Origin: Clostridiales bacterium
GTDB taxonomy: Bacteria; Bacillota; Clostridia; Christensenellales; Pumilibacteraceae
Assembly (NCBI GenBank): GCA_014799665.1
Contig: JAAVHP010000007.1
Location: 238,640-302,639 of the forward strand
Direction of reading: 5' to 3'
DNA length: 64,000 nt
Made by a program: the position numbers and the translations under genes. The notes beneath the pieces were generated by a model. That model saw only the letters and a list, made by a program, of their open reading frames with translations. It was not told where the DNA came from and made no database searches. Positions 43,943 to 54,465 of this stretch are shown here, one piece after another. The first letter of the stretch is position 1; every line of letters starts with the position of its first letter.

Positions 43943-46533
43943 TTATCCGTTTTTTCCTTTAAGTCGCATAGTATATCGAGCGCAGCGCGCGGGGTTATAT
44001 CGTTTACGTCGAGCTCTTGGAGAATTTTGATGACCTCGTCGTACTTGGCAACATTGTCGAAAAGCGAAAGCTGGCGCGCGTCGTTCGCCTTGTGCGCAAT
44101 ATCTGCGTTTACAAGCTTATTAAGCAGCTGCTTTGCTCTGTCGAGCACGCTCTGCGGAAGTCCCGCGAGCGCCGAAACCTCTATACCGAAGCTCTTGTTT
44201 GCGCTACCGCGCATGATCTTGCGCACGAACTTAATGCCACCGTCGCTTTCTTTTGCCGTAAACTTGTAGTTTTTTAGCCCGTTGATCGTGCCCTCGAGCT
44301 CGGTAAGCTCATGGAAGTGCGTAGAGAACAGCACTTTGGCTGTAAGATTCTGCGCGAGATATTCGATAACCGCCCATGCAATACTAAGTCCGTCGTAGGT
44401 TGCCGTGCCGCGTCCTATCTCGTCAAGAAGAATAAGGCTTGCGTCGGTGGCGTTTTCGAGGATCTGCGACACCTCGCTCATTTCGACCATAAACGTGCTT
44501 CGACCGGTCGAAATATCGTCGCTTGCACCCACTCGTGTAAATACCTTGTCAACAAGTCCGATTTTTGCAGACTTGGCGGGAACAAACGAGCCTATGTGCG
44601 CGAGCACGGTAATTAACGCAACCTGGCGCATATATAAGCTTTTGCCCGCCATATTGGGACCGGTTATAAGCATTATTTTGGCGTCAAGCGTGTCGAGCGC
44701 AGTGCTGTTAGGAACGAAAAGTTCGTCAGACGGTAACAGCTCGGCTACGGGGTGACGCCCCTCAGATATGGCGATAACGCCGTCCGTGGTGATCTCGGGT
44801 TTACAATATCCGTTTTTCTTAGCGACGGTCGCAAGCGAAACCAAACAGTCGAGATCGGCTACCGCCTTGCCTATCTCGTTGATCTCCTTACATTTTTTAC
44901 GGAGCGCCGAAAGCACTTCCGCATATAGCTCGGCTTCACGCTTATCGGCAAAATCGGATGCATTAAGCACCTCGTATTCAAGTTTTTTAAGTTCTTCGGT
45001 GCAGTAACGCTCGGCATTGGCGACCGTTTGTCGGCGTTGGTAGTAATCGGGAACCTGACTGTCATATTGGCGCGGGACTTCGATAAAATAGCCGAAAAGC
45101 CTGTTATACGAAATACGCAGATTTTTTATTTGCGTTTTCTCTTTCTCACGCGCCTCGACCTCGGCAATGATCTTGCGCGAGTCGTTTACCATGGTGCGGT
45201 ACTCGTCGAGCTTTACGTCGAACCCCGTCTTGATAACGTAATTTTTCTTTTCTTTATCTTTATCGTCCGTTTTGGTTTCCGCAAACTCGTTTACTATCGC
45301 TCTATCGATAAGATCGGACAAATCGAACATTATCGTGATTCTGTCGTTGATCGATTTTAAGAGCGGCGAAGCTAAGCCGTTAAGAGTATCTTTCAGTACC
45401 GGCAAAGCGTGAAAAGACGAATTAAGCGCAAGCACGTCCTTGGGCTTAATATCGCCGAGCGCAAGGTTTGACGAAATACGAACGATATCCTTAATATCGC
45501 TTAATGCGGTCCTGAACCGTTCGCGCGAAATCGTGTTGCCGTAAAGCTCGCCCACTGCGTCGAGCCGCTCGTCGATTTTTTCTTTAACGCACAACGGGCG
45601 GAGCAACCATTTTTGGAGCAGCCTATCACCCATCGGCGTGCAAGTCTTATTGATTACGTCGCGAAGCGTTGTGCCCTTTTTACGGCTTTGCGATTCGACG
45701 AGTTCGAGCGTTTTTGCCGTGTTCGCGTCAATATCCATACAAACGGCGCTCTCAAAGTTTTCGGAGGCGCCGATATTGACGTCAGAGCGGAACTGCATAC
45801 TGCGAACATACGCAACGAGCGCGCCCTCGGCGCAAACGCAGCACGGCGTTTTTCCGAGCTCTTTAAGCTCTTTTTCGCTCATTACCGTAGACAGCGCGCG
45901 CCTTGCGACTTCGAGCTCGTACATTGCGTCGTCGTACTGCGACATATTACACACCGACCCGTACTTGACGGCGGAGAGCTCAACGCTCTCGGCAAGCATT
46001 TTGCCGTTACAAATAATTTCTGACGGCTTTATTCTCAAAAGCAAATCGTTCAGCTTTACCTTAACTGGGCATGGGATAAAATGATTATACGTTTCTGACG
46101 TGGTAATGTCGGTCCAGACCGCACCGACGCCAGTATCGTCGAGATAAAGCGACATTAAGTAATTGTTTTTATCGTCGCTTAAACTGTCGGGATCGGTTAC
46201 CGTACCGCCCGTAATAATGCGCGTAACGTCGCGGTCGACAAGCCCCTTAGCCTCGCTCGGGTCCTGCATTTGATCGCAAATGGCGACCTTGTACCCTTTT
46301 TTGATAAGACGGCTTATGTACGTTTGCACGGAATGGTACGGTACTCCGCACATGGGCGCGCGCTCGTTGTTTCCGCACGCCCTGCCCGTTAAAGTCAAAT
46401 CGAGCTCGCGCGATACGGTTACCGCGTCCTCGAAAAACATTTCGTAGAAATCGCCGAGCCTAAACATAAGCACGGTATCGGGATGTTCCGCTTTTATCTG
46501 CTTGTACTGCTTCATCATTGGTGACAAACCCAT
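43939..46533 (-). CDS. mutS: DNA mismatch repair protein MutS
   Basis: 864 aa. Domain I with the mismatch-wedge motif LMFRLGDFYEMFFEDA (Phe-x-Glu), connector, lever and clamp, then the ATPase: Walker A ITGPNMAGKSLYMRQ, SIFMVEM-like STFMVEMSEV, Walker B LILLDEIGRGTATYDG, and STHFHELTEL. C-terminal helix-u-turn helix near the end. Its start overlaps miaB by one base. First of the mutS-mutL-miaA series. Confidence 0.97.
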   Translation of the reverse strand: MGLSPMMKQYKQIKAEHPDTVLMFRLGDFYEMFFEDAVTVSRELDLTLTGRACGNNERAPMCGVPYHSVQTYISRLIKKGYKVAICDQMQDPSEAKGLVDRDVTRIITGGTVTDPDSLSDDKNNYLMSLYLDDTGVGAVWTDITTSETYNHFIPCPVKVKLNDLLLRIKPSEIICNGKMLAESVELSAVKYGSVCNMSQYDDAMYELEVARRALSTVMSEKELKELGKTPCCVCAEGALVAYVRSMQFRSDVNIGASENFESAVCMDIDANTAKTLELVESQSRKKGTTLRDVINKTCTPMGDRLLQKWLLRPLCVKEKIDERLDAVGELYGNTISRERFRTALSDIKDIVRISSNLALGDIKPKDVLALNSSFHALPVLKDTLNGLASPLLKSINDRITIMFDLSDLIDRAIVNEFAETKTDDKDKEKKNYVIKTGFDVKLDEYRTMVNDSRKIIAEVEAREKEKTQIKNLRISYNRLFGYFIEVPRQYDSQVPDYYQRRQTVANAERYCTEELKKLEYEVLNASDFADKREAELYAEVLSALRKKCKEINEIGKAVADLDCLVSLATVAKKNGYCKPEITTDGVIAISEGRHPVAELLPSDELFVPNSTALDTLDAKIMLITGPNMAGKSLYMRQVALITVLAHIGSFVPAKSAKIGLVDKVFTRVGASDDISTGRSTFMVEMSEVSQILENATDASLILLDEIGRGTATYDGLSIAWAVIEYLAQNLTAKVLFSTHFHELTELEGTINGLKNYKFTAKESDGGIKFVRKIMRGSANKSFGIEVSALAGLPQSVLDRAKQLLNKLVNADIAHKANDARQLSLFDNVAKYDEVIKILQELDVNDITPRAALDILCDLKEKTDK

Positions 46534-47828
46534 TATATCACCTCGCCTGTAAGATTGGCGTTCTTCGCCGTTGTAATTTTTACGTTAATAAAATCGCCCA
46601 CGCTTGCATTGTCGCTAATAAAGGAAATAGCTTGATCGTTACTCGCCTTGCCGTAGCATTTATTACCCGTCTTTTCGGATACGAGCACCTCGACGGTTTT
46701 GCCTATACTGTCCGTCGCAATAGCCTTGGATATTTCGAATTGTTTTTTGATAAGCCTATCTATGCGCTGTTGCTTGGTCTTGTAATCGAGCTGCTCCATT
46801 TTGTCGGCGGGAGTGCCGCTTCGCCGCGAATAAATGAACATGAACAAATTGTTATACCTAACGCGCTCGACCAGATCCAACGTTTGTAAAAAATCGTCTT
46901 CCGTCTCGGTTGGGAAACCTACCATCACGTCCGAGCTTAAACCTATATCGGGCACCGCCGAGCGGAATAAGTCTATTTTTTCAATGTACTGCTCGCGGGT
47001 GTACCGCCTGTTCATAGCCGCCAATATTCTATTGCTACCCGCTTGAACCGGCAAATGCAGAGTTTTAGCCAAAACCTTTGAGCTCGAATAAACATCCACA
47101 AGAGACGGCGAAATATCTTTGGGATGCGAAGTCATAAATTTAAGTCGATACTTAGTATCAAGTTCGAGCATTTTAAGAAGGTCTACAAACGTCTTGTCCT
47201 TGTACGAATAAGAGTTTACGTTTTGCCCCAAAAGCGTGATTTGTTTATATCCGTTCGATACGAGTTCGTTTACGTCGCGCAGAATATCGTCTATCGGGCG
47301 CGAGCGTTCTCGCCCGCGAACGTACGGCACGATACAGTACGCACAAAAATTATTGCAGCCGTACATTATATTTACCCATGCGTTAATGCCCGAAGTGCGG
47401 TACGGCATAACCTCGGCCTTCGCTTCGCCGTCCTTTTCGCTCTCCCAAACCTCGACGATTTTCGTTCCCGTATGCGCAAACAAATCGAGATAATCGCCCA
47501 ATCTCGACTGATTGAACGTCCCGATAACTATATCGACGAACGGACAGCGTTTAATAAGCTTTTCCGCCGCACCTTTTTGCTGTGTCATACATCCGCAAAC
47601 GACGAGTACCGCGCCCGCCTTCTTTTGGCTTTTTATCCTGCCGAGATGCCCCAAGACCTTGGTCTCGGCGGTTTCACGCACACAGCAAGTATTAAGTATT
47701 ATCACGTCGGCTCTTTCAACTTCGTCACACGCGCCGAAACCGCGAGCTTCCAATATTCCCGCGAGCTTTTCCGATTCGTGAACGTTCATTTGACAACCGT
47801 ACGTGTGTATGTGATACTTATTATTCAT
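46533..47828 (-). CDS. miaB: tRNA-2-methylthio-N6-dimethylallyladenosine synthase MiaB
   Basis: Radical-SAM methylthiotransferase acting on i6A37. MTTase domain: YGCQMNVHESE, NTCCVRETAE, VVCGCMTQQ. Radical-SAM motif MYGCNNFCAYCIVPYVRGRE, then LPVQAGSNRILAAMNRRY (the A-type signature), and a TRAM domain. 431 aa. Just upstream, TATAAT on the minus strand (47839-47844) suggests a local promoter, without a convincing -35. Confidence 0.96.
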   Translation of the reverse strand: MNNKYHIHTYGCQMNVHESEKLAGILEARGFGACDEVERADVIILNTCCVRETAETKVLGHLGRIKSQKKAGAVLVVCGCMTQQKGAAEKLIKRCPFVDIVIGTFNQSRLGDYLDLFAHTGTKIVEVWESEKDGEAKAEVMPYRTSGINAWVNIMYGCNNFCAYCIVPYVRGRERSRPIDDILRDVNELVSNGYKQITLLGQNVNSYSYKDKTFVDLLKMLELDTKYRLKFMTSHPKDISPSLVDVYSSSKVLAKTLHLPVQAGSNRILAAMNRRYTREQYIEKIDLFRSAVPDIGLSSDVMVGFPTETEDDFLQTLDLVERVRYNNLFMFIYSRRSGTPADKMEQLDYKTKQQRIDRLIKKQFEISKAIATDSIGKTVEVLVSEKTGNKCYGKASNDQAISFISDNASVGDFINVKITTAKNANLTGEVI

Positions 47829-47884
47829 TTGTATAATTATACACCAAATCGTGCAAAAAGTACAGCAAATTACTCATTTTTTTG

Positions 47885-49246
47885 CTATAAACCGACTTTC
47901 GAGAAATAATCCAGCTTGGCAGGTATCTTCTCGTCGTATCGCGATATGTAGAGGTTTACGTCGCGCATATTGGCAAACCTATAAATGTTTCCGCCGGCGA
48001 TAAACTTGGATATCGCGCCCGCTCCGCACGCCATAACGCCAACAGTTTCTTCCATGGTCGTAATGTTGTTTACGCACTGAAAGTCTTGCAAGAATAAGCC
48101 TACGTTTTCCAGATTGCCCGCTTGGCGTTTTTGGCGGTACAAATAATATGGCTCGTATTCGCCGAGATTATTAAGAACGTATTCGAGCATTTGGGAAGCG
48201 TCCGCGTTTTCGCCGTCGCGGTAACGTATCGCGCTTCCGTTCTTTTTAGATAACGAATGAACCGTAAGGTTGTGCGGCGCAAGCTTCTTTACGCCCTCGT
48301 AGCTGTTAATAAAATCGTTCGTTGTTTCACCGTCCAGCCCAGCGATAAGGTCGCAGTTAATAACAAAACCGTGGCTTTTTACCTCGTCGTACACGCGGTA
48401 GAAATCGTCCGTACCGTGATTGCGCCCGATTAAAGCCAAAGTCTTATCGTTGAGAGTTTGCGGGTTTACGCACACACGTGTTACGCCGTGCGCTTTCATT
48501 ATATCTATCTTTTCGGGCGTTACCGTATCCGGCCTACCCGCTTCGCACGTGTATTCGCAGTCAAACCCATCAAGCGCACATAAAAGCTTTTCAAACGATT
48601 TTGGATCGAGCGCAGTAGGCGTTCCACCGCCGATATAAACGGAAAGAACCTTTTTTCCGCACGCCGAAAGCTTTTCGCGCGATCTCGATATTTCGTCGAC
48701 AAGTAAATCGACATATTGTTTTGCTTGTTCGGCACACTTACCGATCGGCGCCGACACGAACGAGCAATAATTACATCTCGTCGTACAGTACGGAACATGA
48801 ACGTAAAGATTGTAAAACTCGGGCGAAAATTCGACCTTGCCGCGCTGAGCGCAAATAATGCGTTTTAATACGTTCGCTCGCTCGGCACTCACTCTGTAAA
48901 CGTTACGCATTATGTTTTCGGCTTGCTCAATCGTTTTATTTGCGCGTAAACACTCGTAAAACAGCTTTGTCGGACGCACGCCAGTAAGAGCACCCCACGG
49001 CATTACGCGCCCTGTAAAGACGTTTAACGCGTCGTACAGCGCGATTTTGGACAGCCTACCCACTCGGCGTTCCCGCGGAATGATGTTATAACGCTCGTCG
49101 GTATAAATATTTCTGTACGACGCTTCGTTGATTTTCACAGTAAACTCGTCGCCAAAGTTATCAAGCGTAATACTTGGGCAATCGTCGCCGAAAAAGAGCC
49201 TGGCTACGTCGTATAATTCCGTATTGTTACGTATATCAATTGACAT
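47885..49246 (-). CDS. hemZ: Coproporphyrinogen dehydrogenase HemZ / oxygen-independent HemN-like
   Basis: 453-aa radical-SAM enzyme: LYVHVPYCTTRCNYCSF supplies the CxxxCxxC cluster, followed by VYIGGGTPTAL, CEAGRPDTV, VCVNPQTLND and DLIAGLDGET. The first ~150 residues form the HemZ-specific domain. Start chosen at the ATG at 49246, 11 bases inside the hydrolase gene, because the longer frame gives a non-homologous N-terminus. No other heme genes are visible. Confidence 0.92.
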   Translation of the reverse strand: MSIDIRNNTELYDVARLFFGDDCPSITLDNFGDEFTVKINEASYRNIYTDERYNIIPRERRVGRLSKIALYDALNVFTGRVMPWGALTGVRPTKLFYECLRANKTIEQAENIMRNVYRVSAERANVLKRIICAQRGKVEFSPEFYNLYVHVPYCTTRCNYCSFVSAPIGKCAEQAKQYVDLLVDEISRSREKLSACGKKVLSVYIGGGTPTALDPKSFEKLLCALDGFDCEYTCEAGRPDTVTPEKIDIMKAHGVTRVCVNPQTLNDKTLALIGRNHGTDDFYRVYDEVKSHGFVINCDLIAGLDGETTNDFINSYEGVKKLAPHNLTVHSLSKKNGSAIRYRDGENADASQMLEYVLNNLGEYEPYYLYRQKRQAGNLENVGLFLQDFQCVNNITTMEETVGVMACGAGAISKFIAGGNIYRFANMRDVNLYISRYDEKIPAKLDYFSKVGL

Positions 49247-49838
49247 AGGGATTATCTTTCCGCTCGCAATCGAGTGTAGTTTCCTCGCCGTGTCCTGACA
49301 AAATCGAGTAGTCGCCGTCAAGCTCGACAAGCTTTTTTAGTGATTTGTTCATGGTCGAAAAATCGCCGTATTCGAAATCGGTTCGGCCTATACTGTTCTT
49401 AAACAGCGTATCGCCCGAAAACATTATTAGTCCGTCCATGATATAGCATACGCTTCCGGGAGTGTGTCCGGGCGTTGATATTACTTTAAATTCGTGTCCT
49501 GCAAGCGAAAGAACGTCGCCGTCAACGACAGGATTATCCAACTCGAACTTATCACGCGAGGAAAAAAGCCCGTAGGCTTCGCCGAAATCGATAAGCTCGT
49601 AGTCCAAGCTTGACATATAAATTTTCGCACCGTAGCTTTGTAAATCGGCGACCGCACCGATATGATCGTAATGCCCGTGCGTTAATAAAACGTGTATGGT
49701 TTTAACGTTTTCTTGCGATAAGTAGTCAATTAAAAATTTTGCATTGGAGGATGGATCAATAACAACCGCTTCCCCGTCGCCTATTACAACGTAAGTATTA
49801 GTGGCGTTATCGTTAAGCACCATTTTAATTACTTTCAT
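49236..49838 (-). CDS. Metallo-beta-lactamase fold hydrolase (glyoxalase II-like)
   Basis: 200 aa. Zinc motif THGHYDHIG, second histidine in STPGHTPGSVCY, Asp in FSGDTLF, last His in LSGHGEET, which is a complete binuclear metal site. The compact YcbL-type arrangement matches proteins found between rel and hemZ in Clostridia. Substrate not established; hydroxyacylglutathione-type thioester hydrolysis is the usual guess. Confidence 0.9.
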   Translation of the reverse strand: MKVIKMVLNDNATNTYVVIGDGEAVVIDPSSNAKFLIDYLSQENVKTIHVLLTHGHYDHIGAVADLQSYGAKIYMSSLDYELIDFGEAYGLFSSRDKFELDNPVVDGDVLSLAGHEFKVISTPGHTPGSVCYIMDGLIMFSGDTLFKNSIGRTDFEYGDFSTMNKSLKKLVELDGDYSILSGHGEETTLDCERKDNPYVN

Positions 49839-49852
49839 GATCGGTTTGAACC

Positions 49853-52048
49853 TTAATTCATTTTGCGATAAACTTTATCAACATTGCGAACTGACTGAAT
49901 TTTATTAATAACAAGTTCGAGCTGTTCAGGCGAAGATACGCGAACATTTAGCGATATAACGCCACGTTCCGTTTTATCGATCGGGCGTGCCGACAAGCTC
50001 TCAATTGATATTTTCATATCGGATATAAGCTTGGTAATGCGCGCAAGCACACCGCCGGAATTTTTACACTCCACGGTGAGCGAAACGCTAAACGGAGCGG
50101 ACTGCTTACCGTTCCAATGTGCTTCTATAAGTCTGAAACTTTCGGCATTCTTTATATTGGGACAATTGCTGCGGTGGATAGTTACGCCACGCCCGCACGA
50201 AATATAGCCTATAATGTTATCACCAGGCACAGGCGAACAGCATTTTGCTATGCGTACTAGCATGTCGGTATGCCCGTCGACTATTATACCCCGTCCGTCG
50301 CTATTCTTGGTAGAAGCCTGACTCACGAATTGGTTGGGCTCCGCGGGATGCTCGCGACGGTAAAAATCGATCAGTTTAAGAAGTATCTGGTTGGGCGTAT
50401 ACGCGCCGTAGCCGACCGAAGCGTACATATCGTTGATCGACGAGAACGAGTAACGAAGCATAATTACTTCGAGCCACTTGGGATTTAACAAGTCGTTAAG
50501 CGCATAGCCGCGGTTTTTCGCTTCTTTTTCCAAAAGCTCCTTGCCGTGCTTAATGTTTTCTTCCTTCATCGCGTGCTTAAAGAAAGATCGGATCTTGCTC
50601 TTAGCCGTCGAAGTCTTTACAAATCTAAGCCAATCGCGGCTCGGTCCTTTGGAATTTTGCGATGTGATAATATCTACGTAATCGCCCGTTTGAAGCTTGG
50701 TTTCAAGCGGAACGATCTTATTATTGACCTTTGCGCCTACGCACTTGTTACCGACCTCCGAATGAACGGTGTACGCAAAGTCGATAGGAGTCGCACCTTC
50801 CGGCAACGACAAAACGTCGCCGCGCGGCGTGAACACGAAAACCTGACCACTGTACAAATCGAGCTTGAACGAATCATAGAACTCCTCGGGATCGGCGGAC
50901 TGTTCTTTTTCGGTTTCCATGACGCCGCGCAGCCATTCGAGCTTCTCGTCGAGATCGCTGTCGACCATGCGGTTCTCTTTATACTTCCAGTGCGCCGCGA
51001 TACCGTATTCGGCAATCTTGTGCATCTCAAACGTGCGTATTTGTATCTCGAACGGCGCCCCGTAATTTGTCATGACCGTAGTATGCAACGACTGATAATT
51101 ATTGGGCTTAGGTACGGCGATATAGTCCTTAAACCGTCCAGGAATAGGCTTCCACATGGTGTGGATAACGCCGAGCACCTCGTAACAATCGCGAACGCTG
51201 TCCACGATAACGCGCACTGCGGTAAGATCGTAGATCTGCTCGAACGTCTTGTTTTGCTGCACCATTTTTTTGTAAATGCTGTAAAAATGCTTGGGTCTGC
51301 CGCTCACTTGCCCGTTTATATTAAGGTCTTTGAGAGTTTTCCTTAGCGTTTCGCATATATGATTTACAAGGTCTTGGCGCTCCGCGCGTTTCAGCGATAC
51401 TTCGTTAACGAGCTTAGTGTAGGCTTCGGGATGAAGAGTCTTTAAGCACAGATCGTCCAGCTCGCATTTATAGAACGAAAGACCGAGCCGCGATGCGAGC
51501 GGCGCATAAATATCGAGCGTTTCAGTCGCCATGGCGATTTGGCGTTCGGGTTTAAGCGCGCCGATCGTGCGCATATTGTGAAGTCTGTCGGCGAGCTTAA
51601 CGAGTATTACTCTAATATCCTTTGCCATAGCGAAGAACATTCTGCGGAAGTTTTCCGCTTGCTCTTCCTCTTTGGACTTGAACACCATTTTTTCGAGCTT
51701 GGTAACAGCCGTAACGAGCATACAAACTTCTGAACCGAACAGCGCGGTAATTTCCTCGTCTGTTGCCGAAGTGTCCTCTATGCAGTCATGAAGGAGCGCC
51801 GCTGCAATCGTAGCGCTGTCCAAACCTATATCGAGCAAAAGATTTGCAACCGCAATCGGGTGCGTTATATATGGCTCGCCCGAAATACGGAATTGCCCGT
51901 CATGCTTACTTACTGCGTACCTAAGCGCAGAGTCGAGCATTTCCACCTGTTTGTCGCTGTACATAAGCACATAACGCGACCGCAAATGCTGACCTTCGCG
52001 TTCGACTATTTTTGCCGCTTCGGCATGATTTCGCTCGATTTCGCTCAT
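49853..52048 (-). CDS. relA: Bifunctional (p)ppGpp synthetase/hydrolase Rel
   Basis: Makes and degrades the stringent alarmone. HD hydrolase domain with intact ALLHDCIEDT and DRLHNMRTI; synthetase with FEQIYDLTAVRVI, GRFKDYIAVPKPNNYQSLHTTV and EIQIRTFEMHKIAEYGIAAHW; TGS domain (VFVFTPRGDVLSLPEGATPIDFAY split by normal turns); RIS/zinc motif AKCCSPVPGD; ACT domain at the end. 731 aa. The ATG at 52048 overlaps the recJ stop as ATGA and has GAGG upstream; an in-frame GTG three codons earlier lacks spacing. Confidence 0.96.
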   Translation of the reverse strand: MSEIERNHAEAAKIVEREGQHLRSRYVLMYSDKQVEMLDSALRYAVSKHDGQFRISGEPYITHPIAVANLLLDIGLDSATIAAALLHDCIEDTSATDEEITALFGSEVCMLVTAVTKLEKMVFKSKEEEQAENFRRMFFAMAKDIRVILVKLADRLHNMRTIGALKPERQIAMATETLDIYAPLASRLGLSFYKCELDDLCLKTLHPEAYTKLVNEVSLKRAERQDLVNHICETLRKTLKDLNINGQVSGRPKHFYSIYKKMVQQNKTFEQIYDLTAVRVIVDSVRDCYEVLGVIHTMWKPIPGRFKDYIAVPKPNNYQSLHTTVMTNYGAPFEIQIRTFEMHKIAEYGIAAHWKYKENRMVDSDLDEKLEWLRGVMETEKEQSADPEEFYDSFKLDLYSGQVFVFTPRGDVLSLPEGATPIDFAYTVHSEVGNKCVGAKVNNKIVPLETKLQTGDYVDIITSQNSKGPSRDWLRFVKTSTAKSKIRSFFKHAMKEENIKHGKELLEKEAKNRGYALNDLLNPKWLEVIMLRYSFSSINDMYASVGYGAYTPNQILLKLIDFYRREHPAEPNQFVSQASTKNSDGRGIIVDGHTDMLVRIAKCCSPVPGDNIIGYISCGRGVTIHRSNCPNIKNAESFRLIEAHWNGKQSAPFSVSLTVECKNSGGVLARITKLISDMKISIESLSARPIDKTERGVISLNVRVSSPEQLELVINKIQSVRNVDKVYRKMN

Positions 52049-54387
52049 AATTGCCACGCCTCGATCGTGCGGTATATTTCCGAATTTTCAAGCGAAGTGC
52101 TCGCATTGCCTATCGCCATGCCTACGTCAGGCTTGAACGATATAAGTTTAAGCTGAGTAAAAACAGACAAACACGCAATAAACTGCGGGAGCTCAAGCGT
52201 ATTTATGCGCGAGTGCAGGGTCTTAAAATAAGCGTAAATGTTTGGCGCTTTTATATTGGCGTGTCCCTTTATTGCGTTAAAATACTCACCGAAGACCTTC
52301 CTATCCGACTTGACCGAATTAAACAGTGCGCTGCGGTTATCCGTTTTGGGTATGTAAACGGTAGCCGGACTGCGTCTGTTTATAAACCCTATCACGTTAT
52401 AATTCGGCGGATAGTCGAGGAAAATAACTTTACGGTAATTTTCGAGCATAAAGGTTTTGCCAAGCTCGGGAGCCACGATAAGCCGCGTATATACGTTTAC
52501 CGCTGTTTCGGACAGTATTTCGTGCATTACGATATTTGCGTTATCGAGCGCGGCGCAACGCTCGTATGCCGCCTTGCTTCCCGCAATAATAAGTATACCG
52601 AACTTGTTATCGATAAGTTCGTTGAGCTCGTCGTCGGTGTACTCTGTGTATTTTACTTCGGTTGCCGTCGGGTAATTAAGCATACGCAAATATCCCGCCT
52701 TAGCAAGTGTATCATTTACAGAAAGCTTTTCGAGCGCACAGCCGCGCAAATACAGCCGCGGAGAATAATCGTTGGGCGTAAGCTCATAAATAAGCTCGCG
52801 CTCTGTTGCGCCGTTATAATAAGTGTTAAGTTTGTAAGAATTGTATGCAAAGAACTGTAATCCGCCCGACGTTTTCAAAATCGTATGGTTAATGTTGTTT
52901 TTGAGCGGCATTGCCGTAAGCGACGAGGTTTTTGTCATAAACAAAGGCTTGGGATTACCGTTGTTCCCCGTCGGCTCCAAAAGTTCAAGCGCCGTCGCGA
53001 ACTCTTGCGTAACGTCGCTTTCGGTGAGCTCCATATCGTATTTAAGTAAAGGTATAAACGTTTCTATATCTACGTTCTGTAAAGACGAGTATATGCGTTT
53101 TTTGAACTCATTTATATACTGCGGCAAGATGGTAAAGCCCGCCGCTTGATTGTGCCCGCCGAATTCTTTTAAAATGTCGGCTTGCTTGCTTAATAGTTCG
53201 TAAATATTAATACCTTCTATACTGCGGCACGTGCCTTTGTACTCGTCATTGTTCTTAACGAGAATAAACACGGGGCGTTTGAAATCACCAACAAGACGCG
53301 CCGCAAGTATGCCGGTAATACCCTTTTCCCACTTGTCGCTCGTAATGATTATGGCCCTGTTGTCGACAAGGTTTTCGGTTTTGAGCATTTCGATTGCTTG
53401 CGTATACAAATCGTCGCACAGCGTTTTTCTGTCGTTATTAGCCGAAATTATTTGATTGAGTCTGTCCGCAACAACAGATGGTTCGTCGGAAGTAAACAGC
53501 TCAAACGCTCGGTATGCGCTACCCATGCGACCCGCCGCATTTATGCGCGGCGCAATGCGAAAAGCTATATCGGATGAAGTGACAGTTTTGAGATTTAATG
53601 AGTTGACGAGTGCAGCAACGCCCAAATTTTTGCTGTCCGACATTTTCATAAGCCCAAGCTGAACGATCAATCGGTTTTCGTCCGTTAAGCTTACCAAATC
53701 GGCGACCGTAGCTATTGCCGCGAGATCGAAAAACGCGCTCGCAGCTTCAAGTCCACCGAGAGCCTGAACAATTTTCAGAGCAACGCCCGCGCCGCACAGA
53801 TCCTTGAACGGATATTTGCAGTCTGACTGATGAGGATTTACTATTACGCAGTCGGGACGAACCTCTCCCACCTCGTGATGATCGGTAACTACTATATCTA
53901 CGCCGAGCTCTTTTGCAAGCTCCACTTCCTCGACAGCTGAAATGCCGCAATCGCAAGTAAGAATAAGATCGGGCATTACGTTTTCTATGATTCGCTCTAT
54001 GCTGTCTACGTTAAGTCCGTAGCCCTCGCCTATCCTGTCGGGAATATGCGTATAGACCTGTACGCCGCGTTCGGCAAGATATAACGACAAAATAGACGAC
54101 GCGCAAATACCGTCGGCGTCGTAATCGCCGTATACTACTACCTTTTCGTTATTTTCTATCGCTTGTTCGAGCCGCTCGCAGCACTCGTTCATGCCTAGCA
54201 TTGATTGCGGCGGATAAAAGTTATCTGTATCGGGGTGAAGAAAAACCCGTATTGCATCCTCGTTTTCGTAACCTCGCAACATTAACAGCTCCACAAGCTT
54301 TCTATTAAGCCCGAGCTTATCACTAATGCGCACAACCTCGTCATTATCAGGTTTTGCGTTGTTAATTTGTTGCGTGGTTATTTTCAT
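52045..54387 (-). CDS. recJ: Single-stranded-DNA-specific exonuclease RecJ
   Basis: 5'-3' single-strand exonuclease. DHH domain: VVYGDYDADGICASSI, TCDCGISA, VVTDHHEVGE, NPHQSDCKYPFKDLCGAGVA. DHHA1 domain: GRMGSAYRAFEL upstream and CRSIEGINIYELL, FGGHNQAAGFTI. 780 aa, with a long C-terminal region after the OB fold typical of Gram-positive RecJ. No gene (commonly apt) lies between it and rel; the two overlap by four bases. Confidence 0.95.
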   Translation of the reverse strand: MKITTQQINNAKPDNDEVVRISDKLGLNRKLVELLMLRGYENEDAIRVFLHPDTDNFYPPQSMLGMNECCERLEQAIENNEKVVVYGDYDADGICASSILSLYLAERGVQVYTHIPDRIGEGYGLNVDSIERIIENVMPDLILTCDCGISAVEEVELAKELGVDIVVTDHHEVGEVRPDCVIVNPHQSDCKYPFKDLCGAGVALKIVQALGGLEAASAFFDLAAIATVADLVSLTDENRLIVQLGLMKMSDSKNLGVAALVNSLNLKTVTSSDIAFRIAPRINAAGRMGSAYRAFELFTSDEPSVVADRLNQIISANNDRKTLCDDLYTQAIEMLKTENLVDNRAIIITSDKWEKGITGILAARLVGDFKRPVFILVKNNDEYKGTCRSIEGINIYELLSKQADILKEFGGHNQAAGFTILPQYINEFKKRIYSSLQNVDIETFIPLLKYDMELTESDVTQEFATALELLEPTGNNGNPKPLFMTKTSSLTAMPLKNNINHTILKTSGGLQFFAYNSYKLNTYYNGATERELIYELTPNDYSPRLYLRGCALEKLSVNDTLAKAGYLRMLNYPTATEVKYTEYTDDELNELIDNKFGILIIAGSKAAYERCAALDNANIVMHEILSETAVNVYTRLIVAPELGKTFMLENYRKVIFLDYPPNYNVIGFINRRSPATVYIPKTDNRSALFNSVKSDRKVFGEYFNAIKGHANIKAPNIYAYFKTLHSRINTLELPQFIACLSVFTQLKLISFKPDVGMAIGNASTSLENSEIYRTIEAWQL

Positions 54388-54435
54388 ACAAACTCTCTAT
54401 CGTTTATCTTTTACCTATCTAACGTACATAACGGC

Positions 54436-54460
54436 AAAAGCCTTCACTGGGAAGGCTTTT
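54436..54460 (-). terminator. Terminator after secDF
   Basis: AAAAGCCTTC (54436-54445) pairs with GAAGGCTTTT (54451-54460) around ACTGG. On the minus strand it follows secF and leaves a short T-run. It separates secDF from recJ. Confidence 0.7.
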
Positions 54461-54465
54461 AATTG

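Noticed and set aside
49247..49330. Longer hemZ start inside the hydrolase gene
   Set aside because: The added residues have no HemZ similarity and overlap the hydrolase by almost 100 bases.
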